Of a stretch of DNA of 36,618 nucleotides, positions 24,361-32,416 are shown in pieces (the first letter of the stretch is position 1; each line of letters starts with the position of its first letter). The position numbers and the translations under genes are program-made. The stretch is from an uncultured Lachnospiraceae bacterium (lineage in GTDB: Bacteria > Bacillota > Clostridia > Lachnospirales > Lachnospiraceae), in assembly GCA_934402515.1 (NCBI GenBank), contig CAKRTZ010000021.1, positions 1-36,618 on the forward strand, read 5' to 3'. The notes under the pieces were generated by a model. That model had not been told where the DNA came from. It searched no databases and was given only the letters and a program-made list of their open reading frames with translations.

Positions 24361-24858
24361 CTATTCTCCAAAAGCTTGATTGATGGCTGCCGTCACATCA
24401 CTGTAATCGGTATCCAGTCCCGCAATCACCAGAACCACATAGTCATCATAAATCAGAACCTTTGCCTCCTTGGTCTTTTCGATTTTATCTGCAAATTCCA
24501 CATACAGGTCATTGGAGGTCAGACTGTCCAGATAGTCGGTGAGTGCCTGCTTGACCTCTCTGGTCTTTCCGTCATTTGCCTTTGCCACAAAAATCAGGGC
24601 GCAGTCGTTCTGGGAGTTGGTAATCACTCCTTCATACTCTGCCAGGTCTGCCGGATTTAAGCCCATTTCATTCTCTACAGCGAAGTCGTCAATGGTTCTC
24701 TCGTCTGTCACCGGATTGACTTCTTTAATCTGGTTGACCACATTACTAATCACAATTTCCTTTGCAGGTTCTGCGCTCTGGCTCTCCCCTGCTCCACATC
24801 CGGTGGCAAATACCATCACTGCTGCCAGCACTGCTGCCAATTTCTTCATGTTTTTCAT
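24361..24858 (-). CDS. DUF4358-like lipoprotein
   Basis: A 165-residue lipoprotein. The signal peptide ends in FATGC with lipidated Cys21. The rest matches the DUF4358 pattern as I recall it: an N-terminal amphipathic segment followed by LAEYEGVITNSQNDCALIFVAKANDG, then VKQALTDYLDSL and AKVLIYDDYVVLVIAGLD. The family is of unknown function and is often found beside MBOAT/DHHW acetylation genes. Here it sits 5 bases upstream of the MBOAT gene. It has a perfect AGGAGG ribosome site. A scaffold or accessory role at the outer membrane face is inferred. Confidence 0.78.
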   Translation of the reverse strand: MKNMKKLAAVLAAVMVFATGCGAGESQSAEPAKEIVISNVVNQIKEVNPVTDERTIDDFAVENEMGLNPADLAEYEGVITNSQNDCALIFVAKANDGKTREVKQALTDYLDSLTSNDLYVEFADKIEKTKEAKVLIYDDYVVLVIAGLDTDYSDVTAAINQAFGE

Positions 24859-24870
24859 TTTTCTATCCTC

Positions 24871-25917
24871 CTACTCTAATCTCCACAAATCAACTTCGAT
24901 ATCCTGACGGGAATACCCGGTAAGCACATCCTCCCATTTTGCAATGGTTTCCTTATCGCCGTACCATACGGTGTGGGTGCCATCCTCCGCCGGATAAGTA
25001 AAATGCACGGCGCCGCTTTCCTCTCTGATGTAGTCCGCACCACTTTCCACCAGCAGCTTTCCTGCACTTTGGGCGGTCAGAGAACGCACTGCCCTGTCCT
25101 GGTCATCCCATTCAAAGCCGCCATTGGCAAGGGCAAACGCCACATTCATTCCATCAAAGCGTTCCACCATCTGTTGTAAAAACTCTGCATCCGCTTTCGG
25201 GCCGGGAGCACTGTGGGTGCCATACAGGTTATAACACATGACCACATACTGGGGGGCTGTTGGAAAGGAATATTCATTCACCGGCGCATAAGCACCCAGC
25301 ACTACCCGGAGGGATAGTCCTTCCTCCTCTGTCCTGCGGGCAAGTCTGTCCACAAATTCCAGGTACTCGTTCCACAGGTTTTCCTGCCTGTCAATATTTT
25401 CGTAGTCCAGTTCCACCCCGTCCAGTCCCCAGGCTTTGGTCTGGGCAATCATTTCCTCGATAACCCTGTCGCCAAGCTGTTCATCCTTCAACACCTGTGC
25501 CAGGAATTCCGGGGACTTCTGAACCGCCGTTCCATCCTCCTGCATCACATCATTGATAAAGGACAGATATAACCGAGTCTGCTCTCCCGTCACCGGAAAC
25601 TCCTCATAAAGCTGTCTTAGCTGCTCTGGAATATACAGGTCTGCGTTCTCGTCATAGATACAGCCAAAGAGAATCAGCTCATCATAGTTTGCAAGATTCC
25701 CGGCTGACGCGAAAACCGCATCCCCATCCCAGTAAACACACCAGGCTGCTCTCTGGATAACCTTCGCCCTTGTCGCTCCCTGGCTGTCCCCTGTTTCTTC
25801 TGTTGTTTCTGTCTGTTCTGTTTCCTGCTGTGGCGTCTGGGAGTCCGTCTTTCCACAGCCTCCCAGCAGTGCCACCAGCAAGAGTAACAGAAATCCTGTT
25901 TTTCTTTTTTTCATCAT
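24871..25917 (-). CDS. GH18-like lipoprotein (probable glycoside hydrolase)
   Basis: A 348-residue lipoprotein with lipobox LLGGC (Cys21), a Thr/Glu-rich linker and a glycoside hydrolase family 18-like barrel. The key motif is WGLDGVELDYENI, in which Asp166, Asp171 and the proton donor Glu173 match the DxxDxDxE pattern (the middle Asp is Glu169). MCYNLYG near the end of the barrel and WYGDKETIAKW at the C-terminus are typical of this family. It should act outside the membrane on a GlcNAc-type glycan, or bind it. The gene begins 2 bases after the upstream deacetylase-like gene. In PNAG systems a GH domain is fused to the deacetylase (PgaB); here they are separate neighbours. Confidence 0.82.
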   Translation of the reverse strand: MMKKRKTGFLLLLLVALLGGCGKTDSQTPQQETEQTETTEETGDSQGATRAKVIQRAAWCVYWDGDAVFASAGNLANYDELILFGCIYDENADLYIPEQLRQLYEEFPVTGEQTRLYLSFINDVMQEDGTAVQKSPEFLAQVLKDEQLGDRVIEEMIAQTKAWGLDGVELDYENIDRQENLWNEYLEFVDRLARRTEEEGLSLRVVLGAYAPVNEYSFPTAPQYVVMCYNLYGTHSAPGPKADAEFLQQMVERFDGMNVAFALANGGFEWDDQDRAVRSLTAQSAGKLLVESGADYIREESGAVHFTYPAEDGTHTVWYGDKETIAKWEDVLTGYSRQDIEVDLWRLE

Positions 25918-25919
25918 TC

Positions 25920-27809
25920 CTATAAGTTCTGAATAAACCAGTTAATAATTGCCGTCCAACGGTCAGTGCACCAGGCTCCCAGCTTTTCAAAGCCATGGAG
26001 ACGGTTATCATACAGGGGGCTTGCTTTTGTCTGGGTTAAGTCCGTGATGACCAGATTCTCAAAGCGTGCCTCGTACACATCATCCGTCAGGTTGCGCTGT
26101 CTGTATTCTTCTTCCTCCAGATTTTTTGCCTCCAACAATACTCTTCCGGGTTCTGTCACATCCACCTGTAAGTTTTCCACTGCTACCAGATCGTTGACTA
26201 TAACAGTCAATTTGTCACCCTGTAATCGGATCACCACATTCCACCGGGCTGCCTTATTGGATTCGATAACCGGAATATAGGGTTCCGCCCCTTCTTCCAC
26301 GGTGGCAGCCTTCTGTTTTCTGACTTCCTCCTTTTCCCAGTCATACGCCAGACTTTCCTCCAATGTTCTGGCGCTGTCGGCACGCACCTCGTATTCCTTT
26401 GCCAGCGCATCTCGGGCATCTTCTTCCACAGACAGATAGGTGACCTGCTGCAGTTCGTCCAGATTGACCGTTGCCAGCACTTTGCCGGACTGGGAAACAA
26501 TCAATTCCTTCTGCTTAAATGTGATGCCGATGTTTTCCCGTGAGTCCGCCTGTCCCCGGAGATAAATGGTCTGCTCTCCACAATAATTTCCAGTAAGTGC
26601 CGTGGACACTTCCACATCCTGGTAGAAATCGCTGTCTTTTAAGGATAATAATCCCGTGCCCTTAGGCAGGGAGGTGAGATAAATCTTTTCCTTCTGAAAT
26701 TCCGCAGCTCCCAATTCCGTATTCCACTGGTCACTGCGCTTTTTATCCCCGGTGATAAACTGTATCGTATCCTTATCTTCCTCCGGCAAATCATCCCAAA
26801 TCCGCATGAGCAGATGATTGGTGGACCAGTATGCCTGAGACTGCAGGCGGGTCAAATCATAAATGTCCGAGTCCGCCGTATTTAAGGAATAGCCCTCCCG
26901 GTTGATATTCATGGCAAACAGCCGGGTCATGTTTTCCTCATTGACTGCACTGACACGCTTGTTATTTCCAAACATATCCGTATTGGAGTGCATGAGAATG
27001 TACAGTTTCGGCACATAGCCCAGTGCATCGGTGTAGGTCTTTTCCATCAGTTCATAATCATAACTGATTCGCTTATTCATGCCGTTATAACTTTCCACCG
27101 GCATATAATTTTCATCCCGGATATAGTCCATGAGATAGTGGTTATACTCTCTTCCGAGATACTGTTTGACTGCATTGTATTCCAGGGAATCCATCTCTCC
27201 CAGGAATCGACTGTACCGGTCAAACACGTTAATATAGGACAGTCGGTAGCCGTTGGTTCCGTTTTCCCAGTAGCTATTATTCTCCAGACTCACCAGGTCA
27301 TCACCTTTTAACATCTTGGAGTCCTTGCTGTTTAAGTTACTGCCATAACTGCACATGGACGCCTTGTAGTTGAGTTTCTCCAGAATGGACTGGGAGAAAA
27401 TCGCCGTGTCGGTACGTCCATCCTCAAAGACTAAAAGTAATGCTTTATCCGGCAGGGCTTTACCTTTCTCATAATAATCAATCACATCCTGCTGGGTAAT
27501 AGTAACATAGCCCAAATCATGGAGGACTGTCAATTGCTCCTTCAGATTTGCAGTGGACACCAGTGTGTCCGTGCCCGACCTGTCGATGCCAAAATAGGAA
27601 ATGCAGAGAAAACCTTTATCCTTCCCCGACACAACAGAGGTATCGGAGGCATCATAGGGTTTGTAATGATTCATCACAAAAAAGGCTTTCAAAATGATGC
27701 CAAGCACCACCAGCACGACCACTGCCTCACAGATGGAGCGGATCAGTTTACGGACATCTGCTTTCGTTTCAATGAACGTTTTTTTGTTTGATTGGTTCCC
27801 CTGTTTCAT
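25920..27809 (-). CDS. Membrane-anchored degenerate polysaccharide deacetylase-like protein
   Basis: A 629-residue protein from the ATG at 27809, which follows GGGGAGCAAGG; the longer frame to 27881 lies deeper inside the glycosyltransferase gene. It has one membrane span (about 24-44) and a NodB-like domain (about 65-330) in which the first motif TFDDG reads VFEDG (127-131): the metal-type Asp is kept but the base Asp is Glu. No HxxxH zinc motif follows, so activity is doubtful. The C-terminal 200 residues are beta-rich (RWNVVIRLQGDKLTVIVNDLVAVE), like a concanavalin-type sugar-binding module. It overlaps the synthase gene by 41 bases, suggesting coupled translation and a role in polymer modification or export. 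Confidence 0.72.
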   Translation of the reverse strand: MKQGNQSNKKTFIETKADVRKLIRSICEAVVVLVVLGIILKAFFVMNHYKPYDASDTSVVSGKDKGFLCISYFGIDRSGTDTLVSTANLKEQLTVLHDLGYVTITQQDVIDYYEKGKALPDKALLLVFEDGRTDTAIFSQSILEKLNYKASMCSYGSNLNSKDSKMLKGDDLVSLENNSYWENGTNGYRLSYINVFDRYSRFLGEMDSLEYNAVKQYLGREYNHYLMDYIRDENYMPVESYNGMNKRISYDYELMEKTYTDALGYVPKLYILMHSNTDMFGNNKRVSAVNEENMTRLFAMNINREGYSLNTADSDIYDLTRLQSQAYWSTNHLLMRIWDDLPEEDKDTIQFITGDKKRSDQWNTELGAAEFQKEKIYLTSLPKGTGLLSLKDSDFYQDVEVSTALTGNYCGEQTIYLRGQADSRENIGITFKQKELIVSQSGKVLATVNLDELQQVTYLSVEEDARDALAKEYEVRADSARTLEESLAYDWEKEEVRKQKAATVEEGAEPYIPVIESNKAARWNVVIRLQGDKLTVIVNDLVAVENLQVDVTEPGRVLLEAKNLEEEEYRQRNLTDDVYEARFENLVITDLTQTKASPLYDNRLHGFEKLGAWCTDRWTAIINWFIQNL

Positions 27810-29676
27810 TTCCTTGCTCCCCTTTTTTCCCTTCTCGTTTTTGTTTCCGTTTTTCCTTCCTTTCCTCCGCCTCCACATCATTGGTAGTCATTCGCGTACC
27901 CCAGGTGGATTTCCAGAAGGTCACGATGGCAATTGGCATCTGCCACAACAGCACCGCCTCATAGTACATGCAGAACAGAAATCCAAAAATCCAGGTGGTG
28001 CTTTTCCGAAGCAGCATCTGGGCGGCACTCATCATCATCGCCATCATAATCATTCCCACCATAAACGTAGTTGGAAATGCGTAGGTGGTTATGGGCACAT
28101 AAAACAGATTGTAAATAACCACAATGGGTGCCAGAATCGGTACACAAAGACCCACATAGAAAAAGACTGCTGCAAAGGGTTCCTTTTTCCAGATAAAGGT
28201 GCCTGCGGTAAAGGATTCCCTGAGCCAGGAGCGTTTCCACCGCATCTGCTGTTTCAGAAATACTTTATTGTCATTGGGCACAATGGTGGAGCACACCGCC
28301 GTGTCCTGGTAATAAGTCCGGTGGTTGCGTAACATCAGATTGGTAAGCGCCCGGTCATCCCCGAAAGTCGCCTTCTGCCCTAAAAATCTCTGGTTCAGCC
28401 AACTGTCCAGATTTTCCATAACCAGTTCCTTTTTGTAACAGGATAAAGGACCTGACAGACAGGTGACGCAGTCAAAATAACTCTCTGCCGCCTTCATAAT
28501 ACGGAAGGCGATATAATAACGCACGGATTGCAGTTTGGTCAGGGAGTTGGTATAGGTGTTGGCAACATCCGTTCTTCCTGTCACGCCTCCCATTTTCGGG
28601 TCTTTGAAGGGCTGCACCAGATTGCGGATTGCAAAGGGGTCTAAAAAGCTGTCAGAGTCTACAAAAACCACATACTCATGCTTTGCCGCCTTCAGTCCCG
28701 CTGCCAGTGCCTCCCGTTTTCCTGCGTTTTCCGGTTGTACAATGTAAGAAATACGCTCACCGGTATGGTAGCGCTCACCCTCAGAGCTTTTCAGCCGCTC
28801 TACAATCTCTTTGATTTTCTCTACGGATTTATCCGTGGAACGGTCATCCACCACAATGACCTCCAGCTTTTCCGGTGGATAATTCTGGTTGATGCAGCTC
28901 TGGATGGTTTTCTGAATCCAGGTTTCCTCGTTAAAGCATGGAATAATCACCGAAACCCCGGGAGTGAAATTGGGGTCTACCTTTTTCGGGCGGTAAAGAG
29001 CACCAAACAGGTAACGGCTCATCAAAAAGAGTGCCGTGATAATACTGTACAAATACAGCCACTTATTGAATTTAAAATAAATAATGCTCTCAGAGCGCAT
29101 CAGCAGAATAAAAGCGCTGATAAAAAACAGCATCAGTGCTGCCATGCTTAACATATAGACATCCTTCCGGCGTTTCGCATAATCGGAAAGGTCTGTGGCG
29201 AATTCCACGCCAATGAGCCATTGTTCATCGGAAAGTTCTTTTTCCCGCACTGGCTTGGCATAGATGTCCACGTTCATTTCCAGTCCTTCCGGCAGACTTC
29301 CCGGCTCTACATGGAATTTCAGGCGCACCTTCTGGGCGTTCCGGATGATTTCCTTTTCCTCCGCTGAAACCACCAGTCCCATTCCGCTCAGGGAGATATC
29401 TTTGGTTTTTCCCGTCAGTTTCTTTTTCCCCCAGGTGCCATAAACAAAAATCGTTACCTGGTAGACATTGAAATAGCGGATTCCACTTTTTCGTTTTTTG
29501 CTGATTTGCTCGAAGTTCAACTCTGCCTCCGAGAATTTTCCTCTCCTGTCTGCTAATTTTCTTTCTCCGGTCAGTGCCGGTACATCCGGCATCAGCCGTC
29601 TGTCGCTTTGCTCCCGCAGCAGTACATCCGGCTTTTTCTCTTTCTTTTCCTTATTTACCCTATTTACCAATCCCAT
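27769..29676 (-). CDS. PilZ-domain family 2 glycosyltransferase (hyaluronan/chitin synthase-like)
   Basis: A 635-residue processive polysaccharide synthase and the core of the operon. An N-terminal PilZ domain (about 55-165) has the conserved DISLSG at 93-98 and IGVEF at 155-159, but the first arginine motif reads KRKSGIR, one residue off the usual RxxxR. Two spans (about 175-225) lead to the GT-A domain: DDRSTD at 277-282, DSD at 340-342, SGPLSCYKK, GDDRALTN at 439-446 and QQMRW at 476-480. Those last three match hyaluronan synthase/NodC-type enzymes more than cellulose synthase. About four C-terminal spans and a basic tail follow. A GlcNAc-containing polymer is inferred. It is 8 bases from the upstream gene. 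Confidence 0.9.
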   Translation of the reverse strand: MGLVNRVNKEKKEKKPDVLLREQSDRRLMPDVPALTGERKLADRRGKFSEAELNFEQISKKRKSGIRYFNVYQVTIFVYGTWGKKKLTGKTKDISLSGMGLVVSAEEKEIIRNAQKVRLKFHVEPGSLPEGLEMNVDIYAKPVREKELSDEQWLIGVEFATDLSDYAKRRKDVYMLSMAALMLFFISAFILLMRSESIIYFKFNKWLYLYSIITALFLMSRYLFGALYRPKKVDPNFTPGVSVIIPCFNEETWIQKTIQSCINQNYPPEKLEVIVVDDRSTDKSVEKIKEIVERLKSSEGERYHTGERISYIVQPENAGKREALAAGLKAAKHEYVVFVDSDSFLDPFAIRNLVQPFKDPKMGGVTGRTDVANTYTNSLTKLQSVRYYIAFRIMKAAESYFDCVTCLSGPLSCYKKELVMENLDSWLNQRFLGQKATFGDDRALTNLMLRNHRTYYQDTAVCSTIVPNDNKVFLKQQMRWKRSWLRESFTAGTFIWKKEPFAAVFFYVGLCVPILAPIVVIYNLFYVPITTYAFPTTFMVGMIMMAMMMSAAQMLLRKSTTWIFGFLFCMYYEAVLLWQMPIAIVTFWKSTWGTRMTTNDVEAEERKEKRKQKREGKKGEQGNETGEPIKQKNVH

Positions 29677-29684
29677 TTTCCTAT

Positions 29685-31253
29685 TTAATCCTCAACAATG
29701 TGACATAACAAATAATCAATCCATTTTCTGCAGCCTTCTTCGTTCATGTGAATGCCATCTTCCTGGGCAATCTCATCTGGCAGACACTTGTCATCATTTG
29801 CCAGCGCCTGATACAAATCAATGTAAAAACAGCCCTGTTTCTGTGCCATCTTTGCAATTTCCACATTGATTTTCCGAATTCGTCCATTGGTCAATGTAAT
29901 TCGATTCACGGATACTTCACTGGTAACCGGAGGAATTCCTTCTATATAGATAAGCGCATCGGGAAACTGTTCTTTCAGCATGGTAATCAGTTTCTCATAA
30001 TATAAAAGGAAAGACGAATTGCTGCCGCTCGCCAAAGCATTGGTACCAAGGAGTATGTAAATCTTATTAAAGGTTTGTTTACATACCTCATCCCAGATGG
30101 CAACTTCCTCGTCCTCTGAGATTTGCACCTTTGTATTGTTGACAAACTGCATGGGCGTGATGGATTTGTAGGCACAAAAAGCTACGTTGTCCTTCACCAC
30201 CGGATAGTAGGATAAGGCGAGGGTCAGGGAATCGCCGATAAACAGTGCGTCGTCCAGATAATCGCCGTCTGCTTTAGGGGATACCGGCACTTCATAGTCC
30301 GCTGCGTCCTCTCTGTTCTCAAACATTTTCGTGATTTCTATATCCGGTTCTGTATCCAGTCTTTGGATTGGCACGATGGCGGTTTCTGTGGTGTCCAATG
30401 CCTCCAGCAAAAGTTCCACGGTTTCGTCAATCGTGAGTTTCTTCGCGGTGGTTTCTCCGGTGTCCACGGAAGGCTTTTTGTTCTCCGCCGGATCTTCATC
30501 CACCTCATAGGGTTCAAATTCAATGTCATCCAGAGTTCCTTCCATCTTGATGCAGATAATGGAACCACCCTCTACATTTTCCACAAATCCCAATGCCTCA
30601 CTGAAATTTTTAAAGCTGGAATCGTTGATAAATTTCGTGGCAGATATGTATTCTTCCAATCCTGCACAAGCTGCAAGATGGAGAATCCGTTCATCCACCA
30701 CTGTGGCATTTCCTAGTACATACCGGGGCGTGCTTTCTGTAATTCTTTTTAGTACCGCCTGTGTCCTTGCCAGGGAGGTAAGAATGATTTCGTCCTCTGA
30801 CTCCTCCCAATGAGTCTCGCCATTCATTCCGTAATTGCCCAGGGTATTGCCCCTGTTCACAATCTCCATCACGGTATCCGGGTCCTCTGCTGCTGTCATC
30901 CCATCACATACAAAGGTTGCCTTCGCATCATAACTGTCTAACAAGTCCAGTACCTTTGTCATTTCTGTGGGAGTCGTCATGCCGCAGAAAACCAGTGCCA
31001 CCTTGTGCTGCGATGCTGCATAGCCTGTCACCAGTTTTGCCTTTTCCTCATTCTCCCCATCCTCATAGTTGGCAAAGGCTTTCTCCAATTCTTCTGAATC
31101 ATCATATATGATTCTGTCCTGGGAATTGACCGATACACTGGGATGTTCCCGCCGGATTTTTGCTGAGAACCAGATGGCTGTTAGAACAGCTACAAGCAAG
31201 AGCAGTCCCAATAGCAGGAAAATAACCAGTTTCCATTTCTTATTCTTTTTCAT
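29685..31253 (-). CDS. Membrane-anchored fusion of degenerate NodB domain and SGNH hydrolase
   Basis: A 522-residue first gene of the operon. It has one N-terminal span (about 8-30), a NodB-like region (about 80-300) and a C-terminal SGNH/GDSL hydrolase (about 330-520). In the NodB part the metal motif TFDDG is replaced by VFCGM (88-92) and the HxxxH motif by NYGMNGETHW, so it looks inactive. In the SGNH part the blocks are intact: GDSLT (nucleophile Ser342), GTN (403-405) and DGIHMN (Asp499, His502). It may add or remove O-acetyl groups on the polymer outside the cell. An AGGGGA ribosome site and an upstream TATAAT promoter support the start. Confidence 0.82.
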   Translation of the reverse strand: MKKNKKWKLVIFLLLGLLLLVAVLTAIWFSAKIRREHPSVSVNSQDRIIYDDSEELEKAFANYEDGENEEKAKLVTGYAASQHKVALVFCGMTTPTEMTKVLDLLDSYDAKATFVCDGMTAAEDPDTVMEIVNRGNTLGNYGMNGETHWEESEDEIILTSLARTQAVLKRITESTPRYVLGNATVVDERILHLAACAGLEEYISATKFINDSSFKNFSEALGFVENVEGGSIICIKMEGTLDDIEFEPYEVDEDPAENKKPSVDTGETTAKKLTIDETVELLLEALDTTETAIVPIQRLDTEPDIEITKMFENREDAADYEVPVSPKADGDYLDDALFIGDSLTLALSYYPVVKDNVAFCAYKSITPMQFVNNTKVQISEDEEVAIWDEVCKQTFNKIYILLGTNALASGSNSSFLLYYEKLITMLKEQFPDALIYIEGIPPVTSEVSVNRITLTNGRIRKINVEIAKMAQKQGCFYIDLYQALANDDKCLPDEIAQEDGIHMNEEGCRKWIDYLLCHIVED

Positions 31254-31372
31254 TCTTTTCCCCTGTTCCTTTTCATTTCTTATACAATCCCTCTAATTTA
31301 TATTCCAAAATCTCTCTTTTCTTTGGATAAATTCACCACCTTTTCCTGCTTGATAAAGTTTCCACACTTCTC

Positions 31373-31403
31373 ATTATACGAAGAAATCCTATGGAAAGAA
31401 CAA
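31373..31403 (-). promoter_or_regulatory. Putative promoter of the exopolysaccharide operon
   Basis: A perfect -10 TATAAT (31373-31378) lies 19 bases from TTGTTC (31398-31403) or 16 from TTCTTT. The leader is about 115 bases. I found no c-di-GMP riboswitch core in it. Confidence 0.5.
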
Positions 31404-31483
31404 TATTCGTTTTTGCTTTTTCTTGCTCGGTTTTGGCTTTTTATTTTTTTTAGCAAAAAGAGATGTCGTATCATAGTTTTTAT

Positions 31484-31540
31484 AGACAAAAATAACGGTA
31501 TCGGAAACTCTCTTTTGAAAGTTTCGATACCGTTATTTTT
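31484..31540 (-). terminator. Terminator of pflA
   Basis: A long, almost perfect stem with arms AAAAATAACGGTATCGAAAC and GTTTCCGATACCGTTATTTT, A/T-rich on both sides so it could act in both directions. It begins 13 bases past the pflA stop and isolates pflA from the exopolysaccharide operon. Confidence 0.92.
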
Positions 31541-31552
31541 AATAGTTTTTGT

Positions 31553-32287
31553 TTAATACTTAGAGAATTCCAAAATCTTCTTTGCATTGGCAATTCTTTC
31601 CTGGGTGGGAGGTTCTACCCCTTCCAGCTTGTAAGGAATTCCCAGTTCTTTCCATTTATATTCACCCAGGGTGTGGTAAGGAAGGACTTCTACCTTTTTC
31701 ACAGTATCCAGGGTGTCGATGAATGCCCTTGTCTGTTTTAAATATTCATCTTTGTCGGTAATACCTGGAACCAACACATGGCGAATCCACATGGGAATAC
31801 CCTGTTCAGAAAGGTATCTGGCACAATCCAGAATATTTTTGTTGGTATGACCGGTGAGCTTTTTGTGTTCTTCATCATCAATATGTTTGATGTCCAACAT
31901 CACCAGGTCCGTGTATTTCAGCAATTCGTTGAATTTTGAGAAGAAGGGCTCTTCTCTGGTAAAAGGTTGTCCGGAGGTGTCCAGATTTGTGTTAATCCCT
32001 CTTTCATGTGCCTTTTTAAAAAGATCAATCAGGAAATCAATCTGCAGCAAAGCTTCTCCGCCACTGACGGTAATGCCACCTTCTTTTCCCCAGTAACTGC
32101 GGAAACGCTCCGCTTTATCCAAAAGTTCATCTGCTGTCTGCAGATCATCTGTATCGGGATTCCAGGTATCTACGTTATGGCAATACTGGCATCGCATGTT
32201 ACAACCCTTCAGAAAAATCAGATACCGGATGCCAGGTCCGTCTACCGCACCAAAAGATTCCAATGAGTGAATTCTGCCTTTAATCAT
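31553..32287 (-). CDS. pflA: Pyruvate formate-lyase activating enzyme
   Basis: A 244-residue radical SAM enzyme that installs the glycyl radical on PflB. The [4Fe-4S] ligands are Cys29, Cys33 and Cys36 in GCNMRCQYCHN. SGGEALLQ (SAM-binding GGE) and the C-terminal HTLGEYKWKELGIPY are typical of PflA. The open frame extends to 32332, but ATG 32287 has GGAG 9 bases upstream and gives the standard N-terminus MIKGRIHSLESFGAVDGPG. It lies 129 bases after pflB with a terminator in between, so it is likely expressed at a fraction of the pflB level by readthrough. Confidence 0.96.
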   Translation of the reverse strand: MIKGRIHSLESFGAVDGPGIRYLIFLKGCNMRCQYCHNVDTWNPDTDDLQTADELLDKAERFRSYWGKEGGITVSGGEALLQIDFLIDLFKKAHERGINTNLDTSGQPFTREEPFFSKFNELLKYTDLVMLDIKHIDDEEHKKLTGHTNKNILDCARYLSEQGIPMWIRHVLVPGITDKDEYLKQTRAFIDTLDTVKKVEVLPYHTLGEYKWKELGIPYKLEGVEPPTQERIANAKKILEFSKY

Positions 32288-32352
32288 AGTGATAATCTCC
32301 ATTCTCTGCCGGACTGGCAGGATAAGTAACATTGCTTTTCTTAGTATTTCCC

Positions 32353-32384
32353 CAAAAAGGGCCGGGCATTACTGCCCGACCCTT
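32353..32384 (-). terminator. Hairpin terminator between pflB and pflA
   Basis: The stem AGGGTCGGGCA / TGCCCGGCCCT (one G-T pair) with a 4-base loop is followed on the minus strand by TTTTTGGGG. Readthrough would set a high PflB to low PflA ratio. Confidence 0.88.
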
Positions 32385-32416
32385 AATTCATCAATTATCT
32401 TAAAAACCCGTTAGGA

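Noticed and set aside
31298..31489. 63-codon minus-strand ORF in the exopolysaccharide operon leader
   Set aside because: It crosses the promoter, has no ribosome site and no recognisable similarity; a low-complexity chance frame.
31254..31552. Possible c-di-GMP riboswitch ahead of the PilZ-glycosyltransferase operon
   Set aside because: None of the conserved GEMM core segments are visible in the leader; it holds only the pflA terminator and a promoter.
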